DNA of 64,000 nt from Benincasa hispida (GCF_009727055.1 NC_052357.1:84747060-84811059); one strand, 5' to 3'; shown: positions 43,953-56,170, numbered from the stretch's first letter. Notes: generated by a model from the letters alone, not told the origin. Made by a program: numbers and translations.

Positions 43953-46900
43953 TGTTACATTTTATGTCCTAAAACTCGTAGTTTGTAAAACATATTTTGT
44001 TTTGTTTTTCGATAAAATTGTTATTGAAATTGTAATCTTGAATCCAATAAACTAAGATCCTAAGGCTATTTAATGTAGTTTGAACTTTATATAGTGACAT
44101 AAACGTGGATCAAGTTCAAATATATAGCCAAAATGGTCTATAGTATATGAATAAGGTTGGGCGCCTTATTCCGGGGACACCATGGATGCGGCCCATTTTG
44201 TAGTTAGTATAAACGATGTGCTCCTAAATCGTTCATTTGGAGACATGAAAGTGGGGGCATCCTATGTAAAGAGTTTACATAAGATTGAACCATGAAATAG
44301 TCACTTTTTACATTCTAAATGTCGTTTTATGTATAAAACTAACTATTTCGTTAATTGATGACCTAGGTAACTTAATCTTAATCCTGAACTAACAATGAAT
44401 TCCTGTTCACTCGGAATTATCCTTAGATCTGCATAGGTGAGGGCAGCTCATTATCGCTAGCCCAATAAACCTCCCATTTCAAGTGTAAGATCAGGTGGAT
44501 AGCTGAGAACATAGGGTGCAAGACGGAATTCACTCCTACCCATTATAGGGATAGTAGATAGGTTGTTCCCTTCAGTACTGAATCCAAGTCTTAAACAAGG
44601 GGCTCCACCCTCTCCTTGGCTCGAGAGAGGTTCGGTTTATAGGTTGGACCTTAAACCAATTGTTCATTGGAGGATCAGTGGAACTTAAGGAACAAGATGT
44701 AGTCTTCAGGGTAAAACGATTTTTATGACCCAACCGAGATTATGAACAACCTGTGAAGGATTAGCTTACTAATCATGGTTATATCATATGGACACAAATA
44801 TATCTATAGTGAGGGGAGTGCAACTACGAGACTCTAGTGGAATGACCTGTGAGTTAACGAATGTTGATTAGCTCCATCTAAAGAGTTTAGCCAGCTAATC
44901 TTGGATCGTTGGAGCCCATGATCTATAGGTCCATTAGGTTTCCCTACTAGTTGATGGAACACGAGACATACAAAGCGGAAAAAGGATCTAATTACACTAT
45001 AATTGCTTTTAATTTAAAGGAAAAAAACATGCAATTGAAGGAAAAAACAGTAAATTAATAATTACCTTTGAAGCTCCCGAAAATTGTTTTTTCTCACTGA
45101 ATCTTGACCCGAACTCTTCCAGACCACCACTAGAGTTGACCAACTATCCTCTGGGCTCAGAACCGGGTTGTGGGACCCAATGAATGAAGAACCCGATAGA
45201 GAGAAAGAGATGGAAAAAGAAATGGAATTTTGGGTTGAAAATGTTTCTCCAAAACTGTGATTTTCCAGCCCAAATTTTAAAACTAAAATTGGCAAAATTG
45301 GCAAAAAAATTTAATCCAAATTCAAAGCCCATATTTATAGAAAAATGTCATGCAAAAATTACATGAAATCAATTCATAAAAACTCAACACTTAGAATCCA
45401 CTATCTAAGTGGGCTTAATGTCTCCACTTTAAGCCAACACCTAGCTTATTATTTTGTTAGTGGAATTATCCAACAAAAGTTTGGTTTTTCCCACTAACTT
45501 TAGTCAAAGAGCAAAATAGACATTTTGTCAAAATCAAACTTTGACCAAAAAGTCAACATTTTGATATTTTATGATTTTTTTCGTGTTGACTAATTTTGAT
45601 TTCTCGAGCATGAATCCGCATTCATTTTCTCGAAATTCAAATCACATTTGAATATAAGGTTGGTCAAAGTTTGACTTTTCAAAGTCAAAAGTCAACTTTT
45701 TGACTTTTTACATCTTTGACCATTTCCATTATTTTCAAGCTTCTGAATATGAACGTATTCATATTCTTGATATCTAAATCCCATTTACATGTTAAAGCTG
45801 TATCTCTAAATTGAAAGACCCGACCACAATATCACATATACTTTTCGGTTTCTCTATCTCTACCTAATTCGAACAATTCAAATCATTCTATCATACTGTT
45901 CTAAGTTTATTCCGTATGCGCTAGTAGGGGAACCTAATGAACCTATAGATCATGGGCTCCAACGATCCGAGATTAGCTGGGTAAACTCTTTAGATGGAGC
46001 TAATCAACATTCGTTAACTCACAGGTCATTCCACTATAGTTCCGTAGTTGCACTCCCCTCACTATAGATATATTTGTGTCTATATGATATAACCATGATT
46101 AGTAAGTTAATCCTTCACAGGTTGTTCGTAATCTCGGTTGGGTCATAAAAACCGTTTTACCCCCGAGACTACATCTTATTCCTTAAGTTCCACTAATCCT
46201 CTAATGAACAATTGGTTTAAGGTCCAATCTATAAACCGAACCCTCTTGAGCCAAGGAGAGGGTGGGGCCCCTTATTCAAGACCTGGATTCAGTACTAAAG
46301 GGAACAATCTATCTACTATCCCTATAAGGGTAGGAGTGAATTCCGTCTTGCACCCTATGTTTCTAGCCATCCACCTAATCTTACACCTGAAATGGGAGGC
46401 TTATTGGGCCAGCGATATTGTACTACCCTCACCTATGCAGATCTAAGGATAATTCCAAGTGAACAGGAGTTCATAGTTAGCTCAGGATTAAGATTAAGTT
46501 ACTTAGGTCATCAATTAACGAAATAGTCGGTTTTATACATAAAACGGCGTTTAGAACATAAAATGTGACTATTTCATGGTTCAGTCTTATACAAACTCAT
46601 TGCATAGGTTGCCCCTACTCACATATCTCTATATGAACGATTCAAGATCACATCGTTTGTACTAACTACAAAGTGGGCCCCATCCATAATGTCCCCAAAA
46701 CAAGGCACCCAACCTTAGTCATATACTATAGACCATTTTGGCTATATATTTGAACTTGATCCACCTTTATGTCACTACATAAAGTTCAAACTACATTAAA
46801 TAGCCTCAGGATCTTAGTTTATTGGATTCCAGATTACAATTTTAATAACAACTTTATCGGGAAAAAAAAAAAGAATATGTTTATTAATTTACAAACTACG

Positions 46901-47879
46901 AGTTTTAAGACATAAAATCCAATACTAGCTCATATGGAATAAACTTAGAATAGTATGATAGAATGATTTGAATTATTCGAATTAAGTGAAGAGAGAGAAA
47001 CCGATAAGTACATGTGATATAATAGTCGGTTTTCAGTTTAGAGATATAGCTTTAATGATTAAATGTGATTTAAATATCAAGAATATGAATACGTTCATAT
47101 TCGGAAGCTCGGAAATAATGGAAATGGTCAAAGATGTAAAAAGTCAAAGAGTCGACTTTTGACTTTGAAAAGTCAAACCTTGACTGACCTTATATTCAAA
47201 TGTGATTTGAATTTTGAGAAAATGAATGCAGATTCATGCTCGGGAGGTCAAAATTAGTCAACATGAAAAAAAATCATAAAAAGTCAAAATGTTAACTTTT
47301 CGGTCAAAGTTTGACTTTGACAAAATAATTATTTTGCTCTGTGACTAAATTTAGTGGGAAAATCCTAACTTTTGTTGGATAATTCCACTAACAAAATAGT
47401 GGGCTAGGTTTTGGCTTATATTAGAGACATTAAGCCCACTTAGATAGTGGATTCTAAGTATTGAGTTTGAATTTGTTTCATGCAATTTTGCATGGCCTTT
47501 TTCTATAAATATGGGCTTTTCAATTTGGATTAAAAACTTTTGCCATTTTTGCCAAAATAGTTTTCAAAATTGGGCTGAGAAATAAAAACCCAAACCCAAC
47601 CCAAAATCTATTTTCTAATTCTATCTTTTTCTCTCTCTCGGGTTCTTCATCCATCGGGTCCTACAACCCGGTTCTAAGTCCAGAGGATAGTAGGTCAACT
47701 CTAGTGGTGGTTCGTTCGTTTTCGGGTGGAGATGAAAATGTTTCGGGAACTTCAAAGGTAATTTCTTAAAAAAAAACCCTAATTAATTAAGTAGGGTTGC
47801 ATGCTATTTTCCATTTAATTAAAAGCAATTAGAGTGTAATTAGATTCTTATTCCGCTGCGTATGTCTTGTGTTACATCA
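43953..47879 (+). repeat. left LTR of C2, interrupted by a reversed solo LTR
   Basis: The LTR starts TGTTACATTTTATG and runs to 44951. It continues at 46930 (TCATATGGAATAAACTTAG) and ends GTGTTACATCA at 47879. Without the insert it is about 1.95 kb, matching its partners. It contains a TATA box at 47504-47511 and a TTGAC cluster upstream of it. Open frames here are incidental. Confidence 0.9.
44952..46924 (-). repeat. reversed solo LTR of family C
   Basis: TGATGGAACACGAG to AAAATCCAATA, the full length of a family C LTR in minus orientation (1973 bp). It is flanked by CTAGT (44947-44951) and CTAGC (46925-46929), a 5 bp target duplication with one change. The surrounding LTR reads on across it. 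No internal element sequence is attached, so it is a solo LTR. Confidence 0.9.
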
Positions 47880-47905
47880 ACATCTACCTCAATAGGATTG
47901 AGAAG
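47880..47905 (+). repeat. second copy of B2 target flank
   Basis: ACATCTACCTCAATAGGATT plus GAGAAG is almost the same as the B2 sequence after the right LTR (51647-51672). At 47906 it switches directly to C-family protease-region sequence (TGGGAGACTTGAAG), with GAAG at the join. A left LTR should be followed by a PBS, not by the target flank. Confidence 0.8.
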
Positions 47906-48714
47906 TGGGAGACTTGAAGTTGTTTTTCAACGATAGATATATCATACTTAAAGATGTTTTGTATGCTCCTAAAATGAGACGGAATTTAATATCTATCACA
48001 TGTATATTGGAATAAATGTATAAAATATCTTTTGAAGTTAATGAAACGTTCATTTTCAAAAAAGGTATTCAAATTTGTTCTGCTATNACATGTATATTGG
48101 AATAAATGTATAAAATATCTTTTGAAGTTAATGAAACGTTCATTTTCAAAAAAGGTATTCAAATTTGTTCTGCTATACTTGAAAACAACTTATATAAGTT
48201 AAGACCAACTAAAGCAAAATTTGTCTTAAATACTGAGATGTTTAGAACAGTCAAAACTCAGAATAAAAGACAAAAAGTTTCTTCTAATGCCTATCTATGA
48301 CACTTAAAACTTGGCCACATAAATATCAAAAGTATTGAGAGATTGGTTAAGAATGGACTTCTAAATCAGTTAGAAGACAATTCTTTACCTCCATGTGAAT
48401 CTTGTCTTCAGGGAAAAATGACTAAGATATATTTTACTGGAAAAGGTCTCAGAGCCACAATACCCTTAGAGCTCGTACATTCGGACCTTTGTGGACCGAT
48501 GAATGTCAATGCATGAGGTGGGTATGAATATTTCATCTGTTTTATTGATGATTGTTCAAGGTATGGTCATATTTACCTAATGCATCACAAGTCTGATTCT
48601 TTTGAAAATTTCAAAGAATATAAGGCTGAGGTTGAAAACCAGTTAGGTAAAACAATTAAGACACTACAATCAGATCATGGTGGGGAGTACATGGACTTAA
48701 GATTCTAGGACTAT
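47906..48714 (+). pseudogene. C2 protease end, GAG-pre-integrase and integrase start
   Basis: The plus strand matches the minus-strand C1 pol at 960-1650. It has FNDRYIILKDVLYAPKMRRN, a YKISFEVNETFIFKKGIQIC block (present twice because of the assembly duplication), then KLGHINIKSIERLV and a C-x2-C in PPCESCLQGKM. The integrase start is LVHSDLCGPMNVNA followed by a stop. The DHGGEYMDLRF block with the second Asp intact precedes another stop at 48706. Confidence 0.87.
47998..48176. other. assembly join: 89 bp perfect duplication around one N
   Basis: Positions 47998-48086 and 48088-48176 are identical, separated by a single N at 48087. The sequence belongs to the GAG-pre-integrase region of C2. 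A single N with identical ends indicates two contig ends that were not merged, so the duplication is probably not in the genome. Confidence 0.93.
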
Positions 48715-49590
48715 ATGATAGAACACGGAATCAAGTCACAACTCTCTGCACCTAATATGCCTCAGCAGAACGTTGTATCTGAAAGAAGAAATAGAACCTT
48801 GTTGGATAGGTATAAGATGCAGAATTTCAAAAGAGGTCTGTTACCTTACAGATATGGAATTCATTTGTCAAAGGATCAATGTCCAAAGACACCTCAAGAG
48901 GTTGAGGATATGAGACACATTCTCTATGCTTCCGCAGTAGGGAGCCTGATGTATGCAATGTTATGTACTAGACCTGACATATGCTATGCAGTAGGGATAG
49001 TTAGTAAGTATCAGTCCAATTCTGGATATGATCATTGGACTCCCGTTAAAAATATCCTCAAGTATTTTAGGAGAATGAGGAACTACATGCTCGTGTATGG
49101 TACTAAGGATTTGATCCTTACTGGAGACACTGACTCTGATTTTCAAACCGATAAAGATGCAAGAAAATCTACATCGAGATCAGTGTTCATTCTGAATGAA
49201 GGAGTAGTAGTGTGGAGAAGTGTGAAGCAAAATTGTATTGTAGACTCCACAATGGAAGCTGAATACGTAGCTGCATGTGAAGCAGCAAAGGAAGCAGTAT
49301 CGTTGAGGAAATTCTTAATAGATTTGGAAGTCGTTCCAAATATGCGTCTGCCTATCAGCCTATATTGTGATAATAATGCTGCAGTTGCAAATTCAAGAGA
49401 ACCAAGAAGCCACAAGCGCGACAAGCATATTGAGCTTAAATACCATCTGATTTGGGAGATTGTACATCGTGGAGATGTTGTAGTGACCCAGATATCTTCT
49501 GAGCAAAACATTGCTGATCCTTTTACAAAGGCCCTCACGGCTAAACTGTTTGAAGGTCACCTACAAAGTCTAGTTCTACGAAGTTTTTAA
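48715..49590 (+). pseudogene. C2 integrase tail fused in frame to RNase H (291 codons)
   Basis: The longest open frame in the window. It starts with MIEHGIKSQLSAPNMPQQN and VVSERRNRTLLD, the integrase block with the catalytic Glu. It then passes without a break to RYKMQNFKRGLLP, the end of RT, and a nearly intact RNase H: CTRPDICYAVGIVSKYQSN, DTDSDFQTDKDARKSTS, TMEAEYVAACEAAKEAV, YCDNNAAVANSREPRSH, then ADPFTKALTAKLFEGHLQSL. Integrase C-terminus, linker and most of RT, roughly 600 to 700 residues, are deleted. RNase H residues look kept, but the protein lacks RT and would not support transposition. Positions 49591-49721 are 3' non-coding sequence and the polypurine tract. Confidence 0.9.
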
Positions 49591-49721
49591 ACTAGGACAA
49601 GTGGGAGAACTTTTGGATATATGCCCTAGTTTATTGTATTCATATGTTTATTGTATCAATATGTTTCTCCTTAAATTCAACATTGTTGATACTCCACTAG
49701 GAGTTTAGTCCAAGTGGGAGT

Positions 49722-51646
49722 TGTTGCATTTTATGTCCTAAACTCTAGTAGTTTGTAAAACATATTCTGTTTTGTTTTTCGATAAAATTGTTAATGAATT
49801 GTAATCTTGATCCAATAAACTAAGTCATGAGGCTATTTAATGTAGTTTGAACTTTATGTAGTGTCATAAATGTGGATCAAGTTCAATATATAGCCAAAAA
49901 TGGGTCGTATGTATATGATAAGTTGGCGCCTATATTCGGGACACATGGATGGGCCCCATTTGTAGTAGTATAAACGAGTGCTCCTAAATCGGTCATTTGG
50001 AGAACATGAGAAGTGGGGCATCCTATGTAAAGATTACATAAGAGATGACCATGAATAGTTCATTTTTACATTGCATAATGTCGTTTATGTATTAAACTAG
50101 AACTATTCGTTAATTGATGACTAGGTAATTATTTATATCCTGAATCAATGATTTCCTTCACTCGGAATTATTCCCTTAGATCTGCATAGGTGAGGGAGCG
50201 TATTATCGCTGGCCAATAACTCCCATTTCAGGTGTAGATCAGGTGGATAGCTGAAAACATAGGGCAAAGCGGAATCATCCTATCCATATAGGGATAGTAG
50301 ATAGTTGTTTCCTTCAGTACTGAATCTAGGTTCTTGAACAACGGGCCACCCTCTCCTTGGCTGAGAGAAGTTTGGTTTATAGGTTGGACTCTAACATTGT
50401 TCATTAAGGATATAGTTGTTTGAATTAAGGAACAAGATGTATGTCTTGGGGGTAAATGGTTTTTATTCCCAGCCGAGATTACGAACAACCTGTGAAGGAT
50501 TAGCTTACTAATTATGGTTATATCTATGGACACAAATTTATCTATAGTGAGGGGAGGTGCAAACTACGGGACTATAGTGGAATGACTCGTGAGTTAACGA
50601 ATGTTGATTAGCTCCGTCTAAAGAGTTTAGCCAGCTAATCTCGTATAGTTGGAGCCCATGATCTATAGGTCCATTAAGTTCCCCTACTAGCTTATATGGA
50701 ATAAACTTAGAACAGTATGCTAGAATGATTCTAATTGTTCGAATTAGGTGAAGAGAGAGAAACTGACAAGTATATGTGATATAGTAGTCGGTTTTCAATT
50801 TAGAGATACAACTTTAATGATTAAATGTGATTTAAATATCAAGAATATGAATACGTTCATATTCGGAAGTTCGAAAATAATGGAAATGATCAAAAATGTA
50901 AAAAGTCAAAGAGTTGACTTTTAACTTTGAAAAGTCAAACTTTGACCGATCTTATATTCAAATGTGATTTGAATTCCGCGAAAATGAATGTGGATTCATG
51001 CTCGAGAGGTCAAAATTAGTCAACATGGAAAAAATCATAAAAAGTCAAAATGTGGACTTTTCGATCAAAGTTTGACTTTGACAAAATGACTATTTAGCTC
51101 TTTGACTAAAGTTAGTGGGAAAATCTGAATTTTTGTTGGATAATTCCACTAACAAAATAGTGGGCTAGGTGTTGGCTTATAGTGGAGACATTAAGCCCAC
51201 TTAGATAGTGGATTCTAGGTGTTGGGTTGTTATGAATTTGTTTCATGCAATTTTGCATGGCCTTTTTCTATAAATATGGGCTTTTCAATTTGGATTAAAA
51301 ACTTTTGCCACTTTTGCCAAAATGGTTTTCAAAATTGGGTTGAGAAATAAAAACCCAAACCCAACCCAAAATCTATCTTCTAATTCCATCTCTTTCTCTT
51401 TCTCGGGTTCTTCATCCATCGGGTCCCACAACCCAGTTCTGAGTCTAAAGGATAGTAGGTTAGCTCTAGTGGTGGTCCGTTCATGTTCAGGTGGAGATGA
51501 AAACGTTTCGGGAACTTCAAAGGTAATTTCTTAAAAAAAAAAACTCTAATTAATTAAGTAGGGTTCCATGCTGTTTTCCTTTTAATTAAAAGTAATTAGA
51601 GTGTAATTAGATCCTTATTCCTCTACGTATGTTTCGTGTTCCATCA
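49722..51646 (+). repeat. 3' LTR of C2 (1925 bp)
   Basis: TGTTGCATTTTATG to GTTCCATCA, preceded by the polypurine tract GTCCAAGTGGGAGT and followed by the target duplication ACATC (51647-51651). The part at about 49890-50560 has many single-base gaps compared with the other family C LTRs. The TATA box is at 51269-51276. Confidence 0.92.
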
Positions 51647-52694
51647 ACATCAACCTCAGTAGGATTGAGAAGTTGGTGAAAAGTGGACTTCTAAAGAGTT
51701 TAGAAGAATCTTCTTGCCAATATGTGAATCATGCCTTGAAGGCAAGATGGGCAAACAACCTTTTACTAGAAACGGTTATAGAGCCAAGGAAGCCTTAGAG
51801 CTTATACATTCAGACCTCTGTGGTCCGATGAATGTTAGAGCCCATGGTGGGTAAGAATATTTCATCTCTTTCATAGATGATTATTCAAGGTTCGTGTATC
51901 TTTACCTTATGCAACATAAGTCTGAAGCTCATGACAAGTTCAAGGAGTATAAGGCTGAAGTTGAAAACCTATTAGGTAAGAAGATAAAAACACTACGATC
52001 TGATCGTGGTGGAGAGTATATGGACCCCTAATTCCAAAACTATATGATAGAACATGGGATTGCATCCCAATTCTCGGCCTCTAGTACACCTCAGCAAAAT
52101 GGTATATTTGAAAGGAGAAATAGAACCTTGTTGGACATAGTTTGGTCTATGATAAGTTATGCTCATCTTCCAGACTCGTTTTCGGGTTTTGTAGTGCATA
52201 CTGCATGTTATATCCTGAACAACGTTCCCTCGAAAAGTGTTTCTGAAACACCTTTTGAGTTATAGAGAGGCCATAAAGGTAGTTTACGTCACTATAGAAT
52301 TTAGGGTTGTCCGACACATGTTCTAGTGACGAACCCAAAGAAGTTGGAACCGCGTTCAAAGGTTTGCCTCTTTGTAGGCTACCCCAAGGAAACAAGAGGT
52401 GGATACTTCTATGATCAAAGTGAGAACAAAACGTTTGTTTCTACAAATGCTATCTTCTTGGAAGAAGACCACATGAGGGATCATAAGCCACGACGTAAGC
52501 TCATTTTATGTGAGATCTCTAGTGAGACTGAGACTGCTGAGGGTTCAACAAGAGTTGTTGAACAGGCCGATAGATCAACAAGAGTTGTTGAGGTCGGAAC
52601 GTCTAGTCAACCAGCTCAAGAGTGGAGACTACCTCGACGTAGTGGGAGGGTTATGAACCCACCGGATCGCTACATTAGTTTGACTGAAGCTTAA
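51647..52694 (+). pseudogene. copia B2 integrase (continued)
   Basis: B2 resumes after C2 with INLSRIEKLVKSGLLK, a frame shift, then a C-x2-C zinc end and LIHSDLCGPMNVRA with the first Asp. The block LRSDRGGEYMDP has the second Asp, and PQQNGIFERRNRTLLDIVWS has the Glu, so all three catalytic residues survive between stops. The C-terminal part is open at 52326-52694 (NPKKLEPRSKVCLFVGYPKE, FYDQSENKTFVSTNAIFLEE), followed by a linker with PRRSGRVMNPPDRY. Confidence 0.9.
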
Positions 52695-53500
52695 AGCATC
52701 ATTATGAATGATGAGGTCGAGGATCCGTTGTCTTTTAAGAAAGCAATGGAGGATGTTGACAAAGATGAATGGGTTAAAGTCATGAACCAAGAAATGAAGT
52801 CTATGTACTTTAATAACATCTGGGAGCTTGTTGATCCACTTGATGGGTAAGACATATTGGGTATAAGTGGATCTATAAGTGAAAGAGAGGTGTAGAAGGA
52901 AATGTGCAAATCTTTAAGGCTAGACTCGTGGCAAATAGTTATACCCAGGTTGAGGGAGCTAACTATGAGGAAACTTTCTCACCTATTGTCATGCTCAAGT
53001 CTATCAGGATTCTCCTGTCCATAACCACATTTTATGATTATGAAATATGGAAAATGGGCGTCAAGACTACCTCTGTTAATGGTAATCTTGAGGAGACCAT
53101 CTATATGACTCAACCAGAGGGGTTCACAGTTCCAAATCAAGAGCAAAGAGTTTTCAAGCTTAATAGGTCCATTTATGGGCTGAAACAAGCATCTAGATCT
53201 TGGAACATTAGATTTGACACTGTGGTCAAGTCATTTGGATTTCATCAGAACGTTGATGAGCCTTGTGTATACAAGAAGATCATCAACAGCTCAATAGCTT
53301 TCCTGGTATTGTATGTGAATGATATCCTACTCATTGGGAATGTGTAAGGTATCTGACTGACATTAAGAATTGACTAGCTGCCCAGTTCCAAATGAAAGAT
53401 TTGGGTGAGGCACAGCATGTTCTAGGGATCCAGATCATTTGGGATCGTATCCCATAAGAACAAATGGTTAGCCCTGTCTCAAGCATCATACATTGATCAA
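52695..53500 (+). pseudogene. copia B2 reverse transcriptase
   Basis: RT is mostly readable. FKARLVANSYTQVEGANYEE and SPIVMLKSIRILLSITTFYD are followed by KTTSVNGNLEETIYMTQPEG, then NRSIYGLKQASRSWNIRF and VDEPCVYKKI. The catalytic motif at 53312-53323 reads YVND instead of YVDD, so one catalytic Asp is changed to Asn. A stop at 53345 follows IGNV. The change alone would be expected to abolish polymerase activity. Confidence 0.9.
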
Positions 53501-54282
53501 ATGTTGATCAGGTACAGGATGCAGGATTTCAAGAGGGGTTTGTTACCCTTCAGACATGGAATCATTTTGTCTAAGGATCAATGTCCTAAGACACCTCAAG
53601 AAGTTGAAGAGATGAGACGGATTCCTTATGCTTCTGCTGTAGGAAGCTTGATGTATGCAATGTTGTGTACGAGACCCAACATTTTCTATGCAATAGGGTT
53701 TGTCACTCGATATCAATCCAATCTAGGATTTGATCATTGGACGAGGGACTACATGTTCCTGTATGGAGATAAGGATCTGATCCTTACAGGATACACAGAC
53801 TCTGACTTTCAGATCGATAGGGATTCTCGTAAATCGACATTGGGGTCAGTGTTCACTCTGAATGGAGGGGCTATAATGTGGCGAAGCATCAAGCAAGGAT
53901 GCATCGCGGAGTCCACTATGAAGCCGAATACGTAGCCGCTTCACGGCTGAGGAAATAAATTCTTCAGATTGGAAGTTGTTCCAAATATGGATTTTCTATC
54001 ACACTTTATTGTGATAACAACAAGGCTGTGGAAATTCAAAGGAGCCTTCGGGGTCCTCGTGCGGGTAAGCACATCGGAGCATAACGTTGCTGATCCCTAT
54101 ACAAAGGCCCTCACAGCTAAAGTGTTCGAGGGTCACCTGGAGAGTCTGGGTCTGCAGGACATGCGGCATCTTGTCTAGGGAAGTGAGAGATGATATTAGG
54201 GTATGCCTAGTTTATTGTATATTGTACATTTTTATATTGTATTGTACATTAGTCTCCCGAGTCATTAGGAAAAGTGGGAGAT
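53501..54282 (+). pseudogene. copia B2 RT end, RNase H and polypurine tract
   Basis: Open from 53501 to 53935: MLIRYRMQDFKRGLLPFRHG, RRIPYASAVGSLMYAMLCTR, YTDSDFQIDRDSRKSTLGS and GCIAESTM. The WTAVKTILKYLRR segment is missing (FDHWTRDYMF). From 53936 to 54075 frames break often through small deletions, and the segment between EIQRSLR and the STSEHNVADP block lacks the KHIERKYHLIR part. The end KALTAKVFEGHLESLGLQDM and a GGAAAAGTGGGAGAT purine tract (54268-54282) precede the LTR. Confidence 0.87.
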
Positions 54283-55202
54283 TGTTGGATTAGTGTCCTA
54301 ATTCTTCCGGATCCTGTTGTTTGTAAAGATACACATTGTTTGATGAATAAAATAATTATTATTTCATTCTGGCATTTACTCATATCCAATAAACAAAGCT
54401 CCATGGTTATGTGAACTTAAGCATGTATATGTGATATACAAGTGGATCATGCCTTAATGATAATTCTAAATAGTCTATAGTATCGAATTAAGTGGATACC
54501 TGATCTGGTGACACTACGGATACGGCCGCCTTTGTAAGGTTTGCAAGTGTTGTAACTACTACAGATGTAGATCTGACCATTCATGTGGAGACGTACGAGC
54601 GGGGGGTGTCCTATACAAAGAGTTTGTATAAGACCAGACCACAAGAATAACTAGACTCTATATATAATATCGTTGATACTAGAGACTTACATCTCACTAA
54701 ACGACCATGGTGACAAGACTCAATCCTGATGTTTTGGGAATTCCTGCCTTTGAGGGTGGTTCTCTGATTAGTATGGGTGAGAGTGACCAGATTGCCAACT
54801 CAACATGCCCACCTTTTTGGGACATTCTGATTTAGGAGCTGGGAACTCAATCCACCGATGGAATTCACTTCTTTCCCAAAGCAGGTATAAGTAGAGAGAT
54901 TGCTCCCTTAAGGGCTGATTCCGGGGCTTGAACATAGTGGCCACAACTTCTCTTTAGAAGAAAGGACTTAGTCATAGTAGGACTATGACTTATGTTCATT
55001 AGAGGGATCAGTGGTACTTAAGGAGTTAGATGTAACTACAGGGGCATAATGTTTATTGGCCCAGCCATACTTACGAGCGATCTGTGAAGGGTTGTCGCAC
55101 TGCTAATTGGTTAAGATGGACATATAATATATTTATGGCAAGGAGAGATCAGTTGTCGATATTTAGTGAAGTACTTGGCAGTTAACAGATGGTGGATCCC
55201 AT
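54283..55202 (+). repeat. 3' LTR of copia B2, truncated
   Basis: Starts TGTTGGATTAGTGTCC and follows the B LTR landmarks to GATGGTGGATCCCATG at about 55202, where gypsy J sequence starts. About the last third is missing. Single-base gaps are frequent at 54390-54860 compared with the other B LTRs. Confidence 0.85.
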
Positions 55203-56170
55203 GCCAGACCGTCTAGCTTAGATTTATGTGGATAGGATAATCAGTTAGTATGGAGCTCCAGTGTCGATACTGTCAGACCGAGACTCGAGGTTTACTTCAA
55301 AATTCTGGCCTAGCCTACAGAAGGCTATGGGCACTAAACTGCATTTCAGTACGGCTTTTCATCCACAAACAGATAGACAGTCGGAAAGAACTATACAAAC
55401 ATTGGAAGATATGTTAAGATCTTGAGTGTTTCAATTTAAAGGAATTTGGGATATGCAATTGTCGTTGGTCGAATTTGCGTACAACAACAGTTACTATTCT
55501 AGTATCGGAATGGCTCCCTATGAAGCATTATACGGCCGACCATGCAGGACCTCAATATGTTGGAACGAAGTCGAAGAATGGAAATTATTGGGTCCAGAAT
55601 TATTTAATAGACAACTGAGAATGTTAAGCTTATCAGAGATAATCTTAAGGCGGCTCGCGATAGATAGAAGAGCTATGCTGATAAGCGAAGAAGAGAACTA
55701 GAATTTGAAGTTGGAGATTAAGTATTTCTTTGATTTTCCCCATGGAAAGGAATTCTTCGGTTTGGGAGGAAAGGGAAGCTAAGTCCGCGATACATTGGAC
55801 CATATGAGATTGTGGAACGAGTTGGTCCAGCAGCGTATAGGTTGTAGTTACCTATGGAGCTAACTCGTATTCACGATATATTTCATGTACCAATGTTAAA
55901 GAAGTATGTGCCTGATCCTATGCCCATACTAGCAGCACAACCAGTACAACTCAAAGAAGATTTATCCTATGAGGAAGAGGCCATCGAGATTTTATACAGG
56001 AAAGACCAGGTATTCAGAAATAAGATGATTCCTTTGGTGAAGGTATTATAGCATAACCATGGAATTGAGGAAGCAACCTAGGAACCCGAAAAGCAAATGA
56101 AAAAGAGATATCCTCAACTATTTTAATGATATATTAGATAAATTTCAAGGACAAAATTTCTTTTAAGGGG
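55203..56170 (+). pseudogene. Ty3/gypsy J integrase and chromodomain-region end
   Basis: The plus strand reads [20 protein letters not shown] with a catalytic Asp, then [20 protein letters not shown] with the catalytic Glu. VEFAYNNSYYSSIGMAPYEA, an LYGRPCRT block and ELEFEVGD-x-VFL follow. LSPRYIGPYEIVERVGPAAY and ELTRIHDIFHVPMLKKYVPD lead into the chromodomain-like end (EEEAIEILYRKDQVFRNKMI, PLVKVL). This is a chromovirus of Del/Tekay style. Stops and frame shifts are present. Gag, protease and RT are missing upstream. Confidence 0.9.

Larger units (their letters stand above)
43953..51646 (+). mobile_element. composite family C insertion (C2) in copia B2
   Basis: This insertion has a family C LTR at each end (43953-47879 with a reversed LTR inside, and 49722-51646). 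It interrupts the B2 GAG-pre-integrase between LGH and INL. The right target duplication is ACATC (51647-51651); the left equivalent reads ACTTT (43948-43952), two bases changed. No PBS follows the left LTR. Instead there are 26 bp of B2-like target flank and then a deleted C polyprotein. The 3' end before the right LTR has GTCCAAGTGGGAGT. The order suggests recombination as well as simple insertion. Confidence 0.8.
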
